Assembly (NCBI RefSeq): GCF_020905295.1
Contig: NZ_JAJJMM010000001.1
Span: forward strand, 4,154,001-4,218,000
Reading direction: 5' to 3'
DNA length: 64,000 bases
Source of the DNA: Flavobacterium piscisymbiosum
Lineage (GTDB): Bacteria > Bacteroidota > Bacteroidia > Flavobacteriales > Flavobacteriaceae
Positions 8,416 through 17,625 of the stretch are shown here, piece after piece; positions within the stretch are counted from its first letter, which is position 1; every line of letters starts with the position of its first letter. The notes under the pieces are model-generated. The model saw only the letters and a list, made by a program, of their open reading frames with translations, did no database searches and was not told the origin of the DNA. Both the position numbers and the translations under genes were made by a program.

Positions 8416-8451
8416 TGAGCTTGTGACAGGAACAGGACAAATTTCCTGAAT

Positions 8452-11400
8452 TTAATTAAGCGGTTCTTTAGTATCAATTTCGATACTTGGTGGCATAAGC
8501 TTGTACATTACAGGAGTTACAATTCTCGATAGAATGGTCGAACTTATCAGTCCGCCGATAAGAACAATGGCTAGCGGTGCAATTAAAGGATTCGAATTCA
8601 AAGCTAGAGGAATAAGACCGCAGATTGCCGTTATCGAAGTCAGAACTACCGGTAGAAAGCGTGTTTCTCCGGCAATTGCAATTGCCTCATCTATGGAGTG
8701 TCCTTCTTGTCGGAGCTGATTGGTAAAATCTACCAGTAAGAGTGAATTTTTAACCTGAATACCCGACAGACCGATAAAACCAATAATAGCCACTAACGAC
8801 ATAGGACTTCCGTTAATAAGTAATAATACAACCCCTCCTAAAATTCCCAACGGAATAATGGAAAGTACAATGATGATTCCTTTGAATGTTTTGAACTGCA
8901 ATAGCAGTACACCAATGAAAAGGAATGTGCTTAAAATAATTACCGAAAGGAAATTCCCTCCCAGAGCATCTCCTTCAGACTCTTTTTCGCCTGATAATTT
9001 ATAGTAATAACCTTTTGGCATTTTAAGTTTATTGAGTTTGGGGATGATCTCTGTTAATAAATCATTAGCATAATAACCTTTGTCTGATAATGCTGTAACC
9101 TTTGCAAAACGGGATTTATTGAAATGATTAATCGTTGTTGGCGAAGTTTCAAAAGAGATTTCTGCAATTTGGTTCAATGCAATTGGCGTTCCCTGAATAT
9201 TATTTACATAAAGATTTTTTAAAGCGTCCAGATTAGAAAATTTATCTCTTGGCAGCGTAAGGGTAACATTTCTGGCATCACCTCTGTCATCGATGTAATC
9301 GCCAACCGTTAATCCGGCTACAGCAAGACGTACAACTTTATCTGCCTCACTTGTCATTACACCTAATGTTCTTGCCTTTTCTTTATTAATTTTTACTTTG
9401 ACATCTGTTTTGTACGTGTTGAGTTCATTGTTGATATAAACTGTTCCTTTCTGATTTCGTAAAATAGTTTCAACTTGAGAAGAAAGCTTACGCAAAACGG
9501 CCGGATCTTCTCCAAAGAGCCTCACTACAATGTTGGCCTCGAGGGGAGTTCCCTGCTCAAAATCTTTAACTTCTATTTTAGCGTAAGGCATTGTTTTGAA
9601 TTTCTCTCGTAGCCTTTTAATCAAAGCTGTTTTTTCGGTAGGTTTTGCCTCATCTTCCAACTGCACAAAAATCTGTGCAAAATCAGGTTTTCTGTCCTGC
9701 GGGTGCACATTGTAATAAATCTGTGGGTTTCCCTTGCCGACATTCGCCGTATAAAAGACAATTTCTTTATGGTTTTTCAGTTCGGCTTCGACCAGTTTTG
9801 TTACCCTGTCGCTTTCGGTCAAATTGGCTTGAAGCGGCATTTTTATATTAATAAGAAACATTGGTTTCTCTGAAGTTGGGAATAACTTAAATCCGGTAGC
9901 CTTAAAAAGTCCAAAGGCAGTTATGCTCAATGCTATCGAAATAGCAATTGTTGTTTTTGGAAACTGCAATGCTTTAGGCATAACCCTGCTGTAAGAACGT
10001 GTCAGGAACTTTTGCAGGTATTGAAGAAAAACATTTCCCTCGCCATGTTCGTGTGTTTTTAAAAATCGGCTTCCCAGAAACGGAACCAATGTCATGGCCA
10101 CAATCATTGACGCCAGAACACTCGTAATAATTGCCATAGGAAGACTTCTTATAAACTCACCTGAAACATCAGGAAGAAAAGCCAGCGGTAAAAAAGCAAT
10201 AACAAGAGTAGCGGTACAACCAACAACTGCAAGACCAATTTGTTTCGTGCCCTTTAGAACAGCATCCATTTTAGAATGACCTTCACGAAGCCAGCGCTCG
10301 ATGTTTTCGACGACCACAATACTATCATCCACCAGAAGTCCTAAAGCGACCACCAAACCTACAATGCTCAACTGATTTAAGGAATAGCCGAATGCATTCA
10401 TGACAATAAGTCCCAAAGCCAGTGAGAGCGGTATGGATATCATTACAATTAAGGAAGCTCTTGATCCTAATGGTAAAAGCGTAATGATCACCAGAACAAT
10501 CGCAAGGGTAAAATCAAAGCCTAAATGCCCCAAACGCTGCGATACCATATTGGCCTGATCAAAGTTTTTAACCAGCTTTATATTTTGAGGCAGGTCTTTA
10601 GAGAAATCTTCTACGATTGGTAAAAATTGTTTTTGAACGTCAGTTATATTTACGTTGTCTTTCATACCTACGGTAACCAGAACACAACGATGACCATTTA
10701 TACGGGTAATATGATCTACTGTTTCAGATTTGTAACCTACTTCGGCAACATCCTTCATATAGATTATTTTACCATTTGCGTTGTATATAACCGTATTAGC
10801 AACATCATCGGCATTTTTAAATTTACCGCTTGTCTTTACATTAAATACCTTACTGTCAAGATTGATGCTTCCTCCGGGAATATCGGCAGCTTCACTCTGA
10901 AGACTTCCCATAACGACATTCAAGGGGATTTTTAACTGCGCGAGTTTATCCAGCTGCAGATCAATTCTTATTTCCTGTTCGGGTATTCCGGCATATTTTA
11001 CGTCTTTAAGATTGGTGATTTTTTCAAGTCTTGTCTTCAATTCGTCTGCAGCATCACGTAGTTTTTTATCTGATGCATTTTCTGAAATTAAGGCCACCTG
11101 AAGAATTTTTACATCTGAAGAAGCAATTTTCTCTGTTTTGATGAGGTAAATATCCTTAGGAAGTTCGCTGTTTTGAAGCGCTTTCATTTCCGTAGAAATT
11201 TCCTGATACTTATTATCTACATCAACTCCATATTTAAATTTTACCTGAAAAGCAGCTACTCCGTCTTCAACAGTAGTAAGGATTTTATCAATATTCTCAA
11301 GTCCGTAAATTTTATTTTCAATAGGTTTTACTACTTGTTCTTCCATATCCTTTGGACTAGTTCCGGGATAAATAACCGTAATTAGATATTGCGGAGGATG

Positions 11401-11520
11401 AGTAGAAGGATCTTCTGATCGCGGCATTGAAAACAGGGTCAGATACCCTACAACAGACACGAGAAGAAATATAATCAGTGTGAACTGATAGTTTTTAACG
11501 GCAAAGTTTGTAATCTTCAT
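8452..11520 (-). CDS. RND efflux permease, AcrB/MexB-like
   Basis: This 1022-residue inner-membrane proton antiporter subunit forms the pump of a tripartite exporter. The family layout is present: TM1 at the N-terminus, two large periplasmic loops, and two groups of TM segments. TM4 has the proton-relay pair Asp398-Asp399 within GLLVDDSIVVVENIER, as in AcrB. The second half contains GFIGLSGIQVKNSLLLVDF. It is the last gene of an operon and lies 8 bp after the adaptor gene. The exported substrates are probably hydrophobic drugs or metabolites; the protein is closer to the drug-type than to the heavy-metal-type pumps, judged from the TM4 motif only. Confidence 0.9.
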   Translation of the reverse strand: MKITNFAVKNYQFTLIIFLLVSVVGYLTLFSMPRSEDPSTHPPQYLITVIYPGTSPKDMEEQVVKPIENKIYGLENIDKILTTVEDGVAAFQVKFKYGVDVDNKYQEISTEMKALQNSELPKDIYLIKTEKIASSDVKILQVALISENASDKKLRDAADELKTRLEKITNLKDVKYAGIPEQEIRIDLQLDKLAQLKIPLNVVMGSLQSEAADIPGGSINLDSKVFNVKTSGKFKNADDVANTVIYNANGKIIYMKDVAEVGYKSETVDHITRINGHRCVLVTVGMKDNVNITDVQKQFLPIVEDFSKDLPQNIKLVKNFDQANMVSQRLGHLGFDFTLAIVLVIITLLPLGSRASLIVMISIPLSLALGLIVMNAFGYSLNQLSIVGLVVALGLLVDDSIVVVENIERWLREGHSKMDAVLKGTKQIGLAVVGCTATLVIAFLPLAFLPDVSGEFIRSLPMAIITSVLASMIVAMTLVPFLGSRFLKTHEHGEGNVFLQYLQKFLTRSYSRVMPKALQFPKTTIAISIALSITAFGLFKATGFKLFPTSEKPMFLINIKMPLQANLTESDRVTKLVEAELKNHKEIVFYTANVGKGNPQIYYNVHPQDRKPDFAQIFVQLEDEAKPTEKTALIKRLREKFKTMPYAKIEVKDFEQGTPLEANIVVRLFGEDPAVLRKLSSQVETILRNQKGTVYINNELNTYKTDVKVKINKEKARTLGVMTSEADKVVRLAVAGLTVGDYIDDRGDARNVTLTLPRDKFSNLDALKNLYVNNIQGTPIALNQIAEISFETSPTTINHFNKSRFAKVTALSDKGYYANDLLTEIIPKLNKLKMPKGYYYKLSGEKESEGDALGGNFLSVIILSTFLFIGVLLLQFKTFKGIIIVLSIIPLGILGGVVLLLINGSPMSLVAIIGFIGLSGIQVKNSLLLVDFTNQLRQEGHSIDEAIAIAGETRFLPVVLTSITAICGLIPLALNSNPLIAPLAIVLIGGLISSTILSRIVTPVMYKLMPPSIEIDTKEPLN

Positions 11521-11528
11521 GGTGCTTA

Positions 11529-12650
11529 TTATTTAATGATCTTAATCTTTGATTCTTCGTTAAGATAGGCGCTGTTCGAGATCACTATCTGGTCTGTTTT
11601 CTCAAGGCCGTCTTTGATGTACACGATTTTGTTTTCAAATTTGTAAATGGTCACAGGCTGTCTTCTTACTTTATTATTTTCAACTAAAAAAACAAAAGCC
11701 TTATTACCGTCTGCTTCAATAAGTGCATCGTAAGGGATCGTGATTAAATCCTGAGCAGTATCGGCACGTATTTCGGCTTTGCCAAACATACCCACGGCAG
11801 GTTTACTGTTTTTCATGTCCAGTTTTAATTCTACCTGAAAAGATCCCAAGGCTGCATCTGCAGATTGAGATTTTCTAAAAACCACGGCATCAAAGTTTTT
11901 GTCAGGATAACCATCCAATGTAACAGATGCTTTTTGGCCAATTTTAACCGATGCCCATTCCTTATCTGTAAGTCCAATTTTTAACAGGTAATTATTGTTG
12001 TGGGATGTTTCATTTATGGCTAAAACAGGAGAGCCGGGACCTGTAACTTCGCCCTCGCTTGCTATTTTTTGAGATACAAAACCATCTGTTGCCGCATATA
12101 TTTTGGCATAACGGGCATTAAAAGCAACCGCATCTTTTTGTTTTCGAGCAATGTCGAGACCTGTCTTTGTGTTTTGAAGCTGTTCTAAAGTATATACGCT
12201 GTCCTGATAGAGATTTTTGGCTCGGGTATAATCCCTCTCGTATTTTTTTACATTTAAATCAGTCTGGTTCAAACCCGCACTGATTTCGGTTTCATCCAAT
12301 GCGGCTAAAAGCTGTCCTTTTTTAAAGAAATGCCCTTCTTCGACATAAATGTGCCTTACGATACCACCAATTTTAAAGCTGTAATTGGCAGTGTTTTCTG
12401 TTGTGACTAAACCGGAAGCATTGATGTTACTCGTAAGCGCTAAAGATACTGCTGGTGCTGTTTTAATGGATACAATATCTGCAGTTTCAAATTGGTTATG
12501 CTCTTTTTTTTCTTCTTTACAAGCATAAAAAACAGGAAAGGCAAAAAGACATATTACTATTGATTTTTTACTCACAAGCGTAAAATATTTTTTTTTGTGT
12601 TCGTGCCCCTCGTCTGATAGGCGAACGGATGAATTAATCTTCGATTTCAT
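11529..12650 (-). CDS. RND efflux periplasmic adaptor (membrane fusion protein)
   Basis: This protein bridges the RND permease and the TolC channel. A hydrophobic signal ending in FPVFYAC suggests a lipoprotein. It then shows the biotinyl-lipoyl-like half ASGLVTTENTANYSFKIGG and GHFFKKGQLLAALDETE, a coiled-coil hairpin (about residues 120-165), the second half AATDGFVSQKIASEGEVTGPG, and the beta-barrel. ATG at 12650 gives a 373-residue product with an unusually long region before the signal; a GTG at 12575 would give a compact lipoprotein signal and may be the true start. It sits 16 bp behind tolC. Confidence 0.88.
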   Translation of the reverse strand: MKSKINSSVRLSDEGHEHKKKYFTLVSKKSIVICLFAFPVFYACKEEKKEHNQFETADIVSIKTAPAVSLALTSNINASGLVTTENTANYSFKIGGIVRHIYVEEGHFFKKGQLLAALDETEISAGLNQTDLNVKKYERDYTRAKNLYQDSVYTLEQLQNTKTGLDIARKQKDAVAFNARYAKIYAATDGFVSQKIASEGEVTGPGSPVLAINETSHNNNYLLKIGLTDKEWASVKIGQKASVTLDGYPDKNFDAVVFRKSQSADAALGSFQVELKLDMKNSKPAVGMFGKAEIRADTAQDLITIPYDALIEADGNKAFVFLVENNKVRRQPVTIYKFENKIVYIKDGLEKTDQIVISNSAYLNEESKIKIIK

Positions 12651-12666
12651 AAGTATTGTTTTTGGA

Positions 12667-14001
12667 TTATTTTAAAGTAAAAGTGGCATTGGCTCTTTCT
12701 AATTCTGCATAGGCAATCCAGGAATTATAAAGAGATATATTCGTATTAAGCTGTGCATTTACCCATTGATTCTGTGCATCCAGAAGTTCAATGTAGATGG
12801 CTTGTCCTTCTTTATATAATTTGGTTATGTCCTCATTATATTTTTTGGCCGCTGCTTTTTGATTTTTATCGGCATTGAATTGTTCCAAAGCAGCTATTAA
12901 ATTATTTCGGTTAACCTGAAATTGAAGCAGCAGCTGCTGTTTTACATTATCAGTCTGTGAGTTTATTTTATTGCTTTCTTCCTGAACCTGTTTAAGTCTG
13001 TATTTGTTTTTATTGCCTGAGAAAATAGTCCATTCTAAAGCGGCACCGGCAAAATAGTATCGGGATTGTTTATCTACTTCGAAATCAAAGTCCTGAAATC
13101 CGAAATCAGCAAAACCACTCAATTTTGGATACCAATACGATTGGGTGAGCTTACTTACATTTTCATTTATATCTTTGGCCATAGTAAGCTTTGAAAGTTC
13201 TTCTCTGCCTGAGGTGTTTTCCTGTACCAATGCACTCGGCAGGCTTTCTTTATCAGAATCAACTTCAATTTCGCTGTCAAGCTTTTGATTAATTAGAAAA
13301 TTAAAATATGTTTTCGCATTATTGCTGACTTGTTTTGCTGTTTCCAGATTAGCCTCGATACGAATTACTTCATTATCACTTCTAAGAACTGCCGTACGGT
13401 TTATCTTGTCATTTTTAAATAAAGACTGATTAACCCTTTGATTTTCTTTTACCAATGCTAAAGCATCCTCATAAATATTAATTCCTTCAATTGACTGCAG
13501 GTATTTATAGTATGCGGTTTTTATTTCTTTAACCAGTTCCCTTTGATAGATTTCAAGTTCTATTTTTTGTAAAGAAGTTTGTTGGCTTTTGATTCTCTTG
13601 TTATAGATAATTTCATAGTTCAGCAACGGCATTGTCGTATGAATTTTAGCATCATAAAAATTATCGGGATTAATCAAAACCGACTGGTTCTGCAGAGAAG
13701 GAAAAGCATTCGAATTGGTTATTTGATTGAGCGTGCTGTATACAGGGTTCAGCATATCCCCAATCGGAATATCAATGGTTCTTCCGCCATCGGCCTTAGT
13801 ATAATTGGCATTCAGGGAAACAGTAGGGTAGAACAGGGAACGGGCTTCCTGCAAGGCATACATACTTTTATTGATATCGAAGTTGTGCTGTTTGATTACC
13901 TCATTGCTTTTTAATCCAATCTGGATATAATTATCGAGTTTGCTTTGGGAATATCCTATAAATCCAAAACAAAGAATGGTTAATGTAATTGCTTTTTTCA
14001 T
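12667..14001 (-). CDS. TolC family outer-membrane efflux protein
   Basis: This protein is the outer-membrane channel of the tripartite pump. A Sec signal (MKKAITLTILCFGFIGYSQS) is followed by two internally related helical halves rich in Asn, Gln and Ala, typical of OEP/TolC proteins. I choose ATG 14001 because the longer start at 14031 lies inside a palindrome TGAACATTGTTCA that looks like the operator for the neighbouring TetR protein. The length, about 444 residues, is standard. It is the second gene of the TetR-led cluster. Confidence 0.88.
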   Translation of the reverse strand: MKKAITLTILCFGFIGYSQSKLDNYIQIGLKSNEVIKQHNFDINKSMYALQEARSLFYPTVSLNANYTKADGGRTIDIPIGDMLNPVYSTLNQITNSNAFPSLQNQSVLINPDNFYDAKIHTTMPLLNYEIIYNKRIKSQQTSLQKIELEIYQRELVKEIKTAYYKYLQSIEGINIYEDALALVKENQRVNQSLFKNDKINRTAVLRSDNEVIRIEANLETAKQVSNNAKTYFNFLINQKLDSEIEVDSDKESLPSALVQENTSGREELSKLTMAKDINENVSKLTQSYWYPKLSGFADFGFQDFDFEVDKQSRYYFAGAALEWTIFSGNKNKYRLKQVQEESNKINSQTDNVKQQLLLQFQVNRNNLIAALEQFNADKNQKAAAKKYNEDITKLYKEGQAIYIELLDAQNQWVNAQLNTNISLYNSWIAYAELERANATFTLK

Positions 14002-14024
14002 TTTATTGTACATTGTTTTTAAAT

Positions 14025-14037
14025 TGAACATTGTTCA
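14025..14037. promoter_or_regulatory. TetR-type operator O2 in front of tolC
   Basis: TGAACATTGTTCA is a perfect inverted repeat (TGAACA-N-TGTTCA) between tetR and tolC. The same palindrome with a different centre base lies at 14700-14712 in front of tetR, both flanked by T-runs. Paired identical sites at the regulator and its target genes fit TetR autoregulation plus control of the pump. Confidence 0.7.
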
Positions 14038-14058
14038 TTTTTTTGATCAAAAAAAAGT

Positions 14059-14676
14059 TTAAAGTTTCTTTATTATTTTTAAATATTCATTGTATCCCTC
14101 AGAAAGGATGGTATCCGGGTTAGAAAATTTTACGCCTTTTGTTCTTTGGCGTATTTCCAGACAGCACATTCCGTGTACTAAACTCCAAATCATAAAAGAT
14201 AATGCTTCTAATGAATGTCCTTCAAAATGCCCTTCGTTCATACATTCTTCCACGGTTTTCTTTAAAGCACCAAAAGTGTCAGCTCCTTCATTCCATGCTT
14301 CTTTCTCAGTACTTTCAATAAATTCCATCGGCGCTTTTACGATGAACATTAAATCATACATTTCAGAATTTTCCATGGCAAATTTCAAATAGGTAAATCC
14401 CATTTTTCGAAGACGTTCCATTGGATCTTTTATAGCGAACAATTCGGTAAAATACCCGCCTAGTTCCTGAAAACCAATAGAGTGTAGGTCGTGAAGAATA
14501 GCATTTTTATCTTTGAAATAAACATACACAGTTCCAACGCTGTAGTCAATTTCATCAGCGATGTTTCGAATCGTAGTCTGTTCAATGCCTCTCTCCAAAA
14601 AGAGTTTTTTAGCTCCTTTTAGGATCAGCATTTTTAAGGCTTCTTTTTCACGTGCTTTTCTTTCTGCTGTACTCAT
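14059..14676 (-). CDS. TetR/AcrR family repressor of the efflux operon
   Basis: This 205-residue regulator has an N-terminal TetR helix-turn-helix (ERGIEQTTIRNIADEIDYSVGTVYVYFKDK, given here only as its key parts TTIRNIADEIDYSVGTVYVYF at about residues 36-56) and a ligand-binding C-terminus. It heads the tolC-adaptor-RND genes and is presumably their repressor. A -7 box TACCTTTG lies at 14688-14681, only 5 bp before the ATG, so the message may be almost leaderless. The palindrome at 14700-14712 directly upstream suggests autorepression. Confidence 0.88.
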   Translation of the reverse strand: MSTAERKAREKEALKMLILKGAKKLFLERGIEQTTIRNIADEIDYSVGTVYVYFKDKNAILHDLHSIGFQELGGYFTELFAIKDPMERLRKMGFTYLKFAMENSEMYDLMFIVKAPMEFIESTEKEAWNEGADTFGALKKTVEECMNEGHFEGHSLEALSFMIWSLVHGMCCLEIRQRTKGVKFSNPDTILSEGYNEYLKIIKKL

Positions 14677-14680
14677 GCGG

Positions 14681-14688
14681 CAAAGGTA
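14681..14688 (-). promoter_or_regulatory. -7 element of tetR
   Basis: The minus strand reads TACCTTTG, an exact TAnnTTTG match, ending 5 bp before the tetR start codon. The operator palindrome at 14700-14712 sits just upstream, where a bound repressor would block RNA polymerase. Confidence 0.55.
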
Positions 14689-14699
14689 TGTATATTTTT

Positions 14700-14712
14700 T
14701 GAACAGTGTTCA
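14700..14712. promoter_or_regulatory. TetR-type operator O1 in front of tetR
   Basis: TGAACAGTGTTCA is a perfect 6-1-6 inverted repeat, the same as the site at 14025-14037 apart from the centre. It lies 12 bp upstream of the tetR -7 element. Confidence 0.7.
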
Positions 14713-14848
14713 TTTTTTTAATAATAATTTTAAATTAGCTTATTTTTTGATCATTTTTGCTTCACGTTTTCTTCTAAATAATTTAATTATTTGCTTTTAA
14801 AATGAGTAAGAATTGAGATTTTAAGGTTTTTAACAAGTTTGAATTTCT

Positions 14849-14856
14849 TAACTTTG
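14849..14856 (+). promoter_or_regulatory. -7 element of AraC-type gene
   Basis: TAACTTTG is an exact TAnnTTTG match, ending 4 bp before the ATG at 14861, so the transcript would be leaderless or nearly so. Confidence 0.5.
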
Positions 14857-14860
14857 CATA

Positions 14861-15739
14861 ATGAAAGACAAGGTAATAAGAGAAGTTTCCAAGTTTAATA
14901 ACGAACTGAAACTGCAAGGCTTTAAAGCATTTCAGATAGAAGATGATGGTGCAGAAACCAGATCTTACAGTAGAAAGGAGTTTTATAAAATCTGCCTGAC
15001 AACTGGTAAAAGCAAGATTCATTATTCTGATAAAACCTATGAGCAGGAGGGTACGATTCTCTTTTTTGGAAATCCTCATATTCCATATTCATGGGAAACC
15101 ATTTCTACGACTTATGTTGGTTATACGATCTTATTTTCGGAAGAGTTTTTTAAAAACTCCGAGCGTTCTGAAAGTCTGCAGCAATCTTCTTTTTTTAAAA
15201 TTGGAGGAACACCGGTTTTGAAAATAACAGAAGAGCAAAGAGGTTTTCTTAATACTATTTTTCATAAAATGATTTCGGAACAAAAAAGTGATTATGTTTT
15301 TAAAGATGAACTCATTCGCAATTACATCAGTCTCATTATACACGAATCTTTAAAGATGGAACCTTCTAAAAATTTCGAACATAATAAGAATGCATCTTCC
15401 AGATTGTCATCTGTATTTTTGGAATTACTCGAAAGACAATTTCCAATTGAAACAACTTCCAATCCACTTCAATTAAGAACGGCACAACATTATGCACAAC
15501 ATCTGAATGTGCATGTCAATTATCTGAATCGAGCCGTAAAAGAAGTTACAGGAAAATCGACAACAACTCATATTACCGAGCGGATTATAACAGAAGCCAA
15601 AGCGCTATTGCTCCATACTGATTGGAGTGTTTCTGAAATTGGTTATGCGCTTGGGTTTGAATATCCAACTTACTTTAATAATTTCTTCAAAAAGAATACC
15701 GGCACCAATCCTTCTGCATTTCGTCAATCGGAAGTTTGA
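14861..15739 (+). CDS. AraC family transcriptional regulator
   Basis: This 292-residue regulator has an N-terminal cupin-like sensing domain (FFGNPHIPYSWE, about residues 67-78) and a C-terminal double helix-turn-helix with the family's IGYALGFEYPTYFNNFFKKNTGTNP signature near residues 262-286, whose core GFEYPTYFNNFFKKNTG fixes the family. It is transcribed divergently from the tetR efflux operon and ahead of an acetyltransferase and an alpha/beta hydrolase, which it may control. Its ligand is unknown. Confidence 0.88.
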   Translation: MKDKVIREVSKFNNELKLQGFKAFQIEDDGAETRSYSRKEFYKICLTTGKSKIHYSDKTYEQEGTILFFGNPHIPYSWETISTTYVGYTILFSEEFFKNSERSESLQQSSFFKIGGTPVLKITEEQRGFLNTIFHKMISEQKSDYVFKDELIRNYISLIIHESLKMEPSKNFEHNKNASSRLSSVFLELLERQFPIETTSNPLQLRTAQHYAQHLNVHVNYLNRAVKEVTGKSTTTHITERIITEAKALLLHTDWSVSEIGYALGFEYPTYFNNFFKKNTGTNPSAFRQSEV

Positions 15740-15768
15740 ATTTCTTAATCTTTGGTTTGATAATCGTT

Positions 15769-15789
15769 ACTGCCTTGCTTAAAGGCAGT
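15769..15789 (+). terminator. Hairpin behind AraC gene, abutting next promoter
   Basis: ACTGCCTT (15769-15776) pairs perfectly with AAGGCAGT (15782-15789). It follows the AraC stop by 29 bp. Only a short T-rich stretch follows, and a -7 box TATCTTTG begins 3 bp later, so it may be a weak terminator or part of the promoter control of the acetyltransferase. Confidence 0.45.
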
Positions 15790-15791
15790 CT

Positions 15792-15799
15792 TATCTTTG
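15792..15799 (+). promoter_or_regulatory. -7 element of acetyltransferase gene
   Basis: TATCTTTG is an exact match to TAnnTTTG, 25 bp before the ATG at 15825. It directly follows a hairpin at 15769-15789. Confidence 0.5.
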
Positions 15800-15824
15800 T
15801 ATCTGGTTATTTAATTCAAATATT

Positions 15825-16421
15825 ATGTCAGATTCAAACCTTATTTCCGATGCCGCACCATTTCAAAAAGATATTTTTGAGAGACTTTTAGCAGGTGAAA
15901 CGATACTTCCTAACGATTCGCAAATTGGCAGATTGAGAGAAGAGGCCTTTGCCGTGAAAGCATTACTTAATCAGATGAATAATGCTGTAAATCCTGAAGA
16001 AATCACACAGATACTAAGCAGGATTTTAGCTAAAGAACTTCAGGATGTTGCCGTATTTACACCTCTTTATATCAATTGCGGAAAACATATTACAATTGGT
16101 AAAAACGTATTTATCAATTTTGACTGCACTTTTTTGGCATTGGGCGGAATTACCATTGAAGACGATGTTTTAATTGGCCCGAAAGTCAGTCTCATTACCG
16201 AAAATCATCCGCTAAATCCTGAGGAAAGAAAAGGACTAACAGCTAAATCAATTCTCATCAAAAAAAATGCATGGATTGGTGCCAATGCTACGATTTTGTC
16301 CGGCGTAACAATTGGAAAAAATGCAGTTGTCGCAGCAGGAGCAGTAGTCTCTAAAGATGTTCCCGATAATACCATCGTTGGTGGAATTCCTGCAAAATTC
16401 ATTAAAAATGTTCAACCTTAA
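15825..16421 (+). CDS. Hexapeptide-repeat O-acetyltransferase (maltose/galactoside type)
   Basis: This 198-residue protein transfers an acetyl group from acetyl-CoA to a sugar or similar hydroxyl. The C-terminal two thirds is a left-handed beta-helix built from hexapeptide repeats (ITIGKNVFINFDCTFL, ITIEDDVLIGPKVSL), with the catalytic-type His in ENHPLNPEERK and the end NTIVGGIPAKFIK. The N-terminal helix region is a variant of the Mac domain. No signal peptide is present. It resembles Maa/LacA/NodL enzymes; the acceptor cannot be told from sequence. It lies between an AraC gene and a hydrolase on the same strand. Confidence 0.83.
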   Translation: MSDSNLISDAAPFQKDIFERLLAGETILPNDSQIGRLREEAFAVKALLNQMNNAVNPEEITQILSRILAKELQDVAVFTPLYINCGKHITIGKNVFINFDCTFLALGGITIEDDVLIGPKVSLITENHPLNPEERKGLTAKSILIKKNAWIGANATILSGVTIGKNAVVAAGAVVSKDVPDNTIVGGIPAKFIKNVQP

Positions 16422-16513
16422 AAGAGATAATTATGAAGCTGAACTGTAGTGGTGAAATTTGAAAACAATTAAACTCAAATGAAAAATATAAAATTGAAAG
16501 CAATTAAAAGAAA

Positions 16514-17560
16514 ATGAAAAAAACATTCGCAATCGCAATATTATTATTGATAACAGGACAAGTATCTGCACAAAAAGTACAATCAAATTTAGAAAAAATG
16601 AACACATCAAAAGAACATTATACATTTCAGCTTAGTGACAAAGTAATACGTCAAAAAGTGAGCTTCAAAAACCGTTACGGCATTACATTAAGCGGAGATT
16701 TATACTTGCCGAAAAACGCAGGAAACGAAAAATTGTCTGCATTAGCCATTAGCGGACCTTTTGGAGCGGTGAAACAACAATCATCCGGATTATATGCCAA
16801 TCAAATGGCAGAACGTGGTTTTATAGCTTTGGCTTTTGATCCATCTTATACAGGTGAAAGTGGGGGTGAACCAAGAAACATGGCTTCTCCGGAAATCAAT
16901 ACAGAAGATTTTAGCGCTGCGGTTGATTTTTTAGGATTACAAAAGAACGTTGACAGAAATAAAATTGGCATCATTGGGATTTGTGGTTTTGGCGGTTTTG
17001 CATTAAATGCGACTGCTATTGATAAACGTGTAAAAGCCGTTGCGACGACAAGTTTGTATGATATGACCAGAGTAATATCAAAAGGATACAATGATTCTGT
17101 AACATTAGAACAAAGAACCAAAACATTGGAAGCTTTAGGTGAGCAGCGTTGGAAAGATGCCGAAAGCGGAAAACCGGCAGATGGACCAAGAAATTTACCG
17201 GAAAAATTGAAAGGCGATGAACCGCAATTTGTAAAAGAATATTTTGATTATTACAGAACGTCGCGTGGTTTTCAAGTTAATTCTGTGAATTCAAATGGAG
17301 CCTGGCTGGTAACAAATCCGATATCTTTTATGAATATGCCAATACTTACTTATGTAAAAGAAATTTCGCCAAGACCAATGCTTTTAATTGCAGGAGAAAA
17401 TGCGCACTCAAGATATTTTAGTGAAGATATTTTTAAAGAGGCAAATGAACCAAAAGAGTTAATAATTATCCCAAATGCAGTTCATGTCGATTTGTATGAC
17501 AAAGTAGAGGTAATTCCGTTTAATAAATTAGATGATTTTTTTAAAAAATATTTGAAGTAA
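16514..17560 (+). CDS. Exported alpha/beta hydrolase, dienelactone-hydrolase-like
   Basis: This 348-residue hydrolase has a Sec signal (MKKTFAIAILLLITGQVSAQ) and so acts outside the cytoplasm. The nucleophile elbow reads GICGFGG, with Cys where serine hydrolases have Ser, as in dienelactone hydrolases. The candidate catalytic His is in PNAVHVDLYDK near the C-terminus. It is a clear paralogue of the protein at 45904-46953, sharing the GESGGEPR/GASGGEPR and GICG motifs. Its substrate is unknown. A terminator follows at 17574-17599. Confidence 0.82.
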   Translation: MKKTFAIAILLLITGQVSAQKVQSNLEKMNTSKEHYTFQLSDKVIRQKVSFKNRYGITLSGDLYLPKNAGNEKLSALAISGPFGAVKQQSSGLYANQMAERGFIALAFDPSYTGESGGEPRNMASPEINTEDFSAAVDFLGLQKNVDRNKIGIIGICGFGGFALNATAIDKRVKAVATTSLYDMTRVISKGYNDSVTLEQRTKTLEALGEQRWKDAESGKPADGPRNLPEKLKGDEPQFVKEYFDYYRTSRGFQVNSVNSNGAWLVTNPISFMNMPILTYVKEISPRPMLLIAGENAHSRYFSEDIFKEANEPKELIIIPNAVHVDLYDKVEVIPFNKLDDFFKKYLK

Positions 17561-17573
17561 AAGCCAGATAAAA

Positions 17574-17599
17574 AAACCGTTGACATTCATCAACGGTTT
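17574..17599. terminator. Bidirectional terminator between convergent genes
   Basis: AAACCGTTGA pairs perfectly with TCAACGGTTT across a CATTCA loop, flanked by A-runs and T-rich sequence. It separates the hydrolase (plus) from the SnoaL-like gene (minus). Confidence 0.8.
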
Positions 17600-17625
17600 C
17601 TATATTTAAAGCTAAAAATAGGGCT

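Noticed and set aside
9645..9851. Open frames antisense to the RND permease and many other large genes
   Set aside because: They lie fully inside well-supported genes on the other strand and have no family character.
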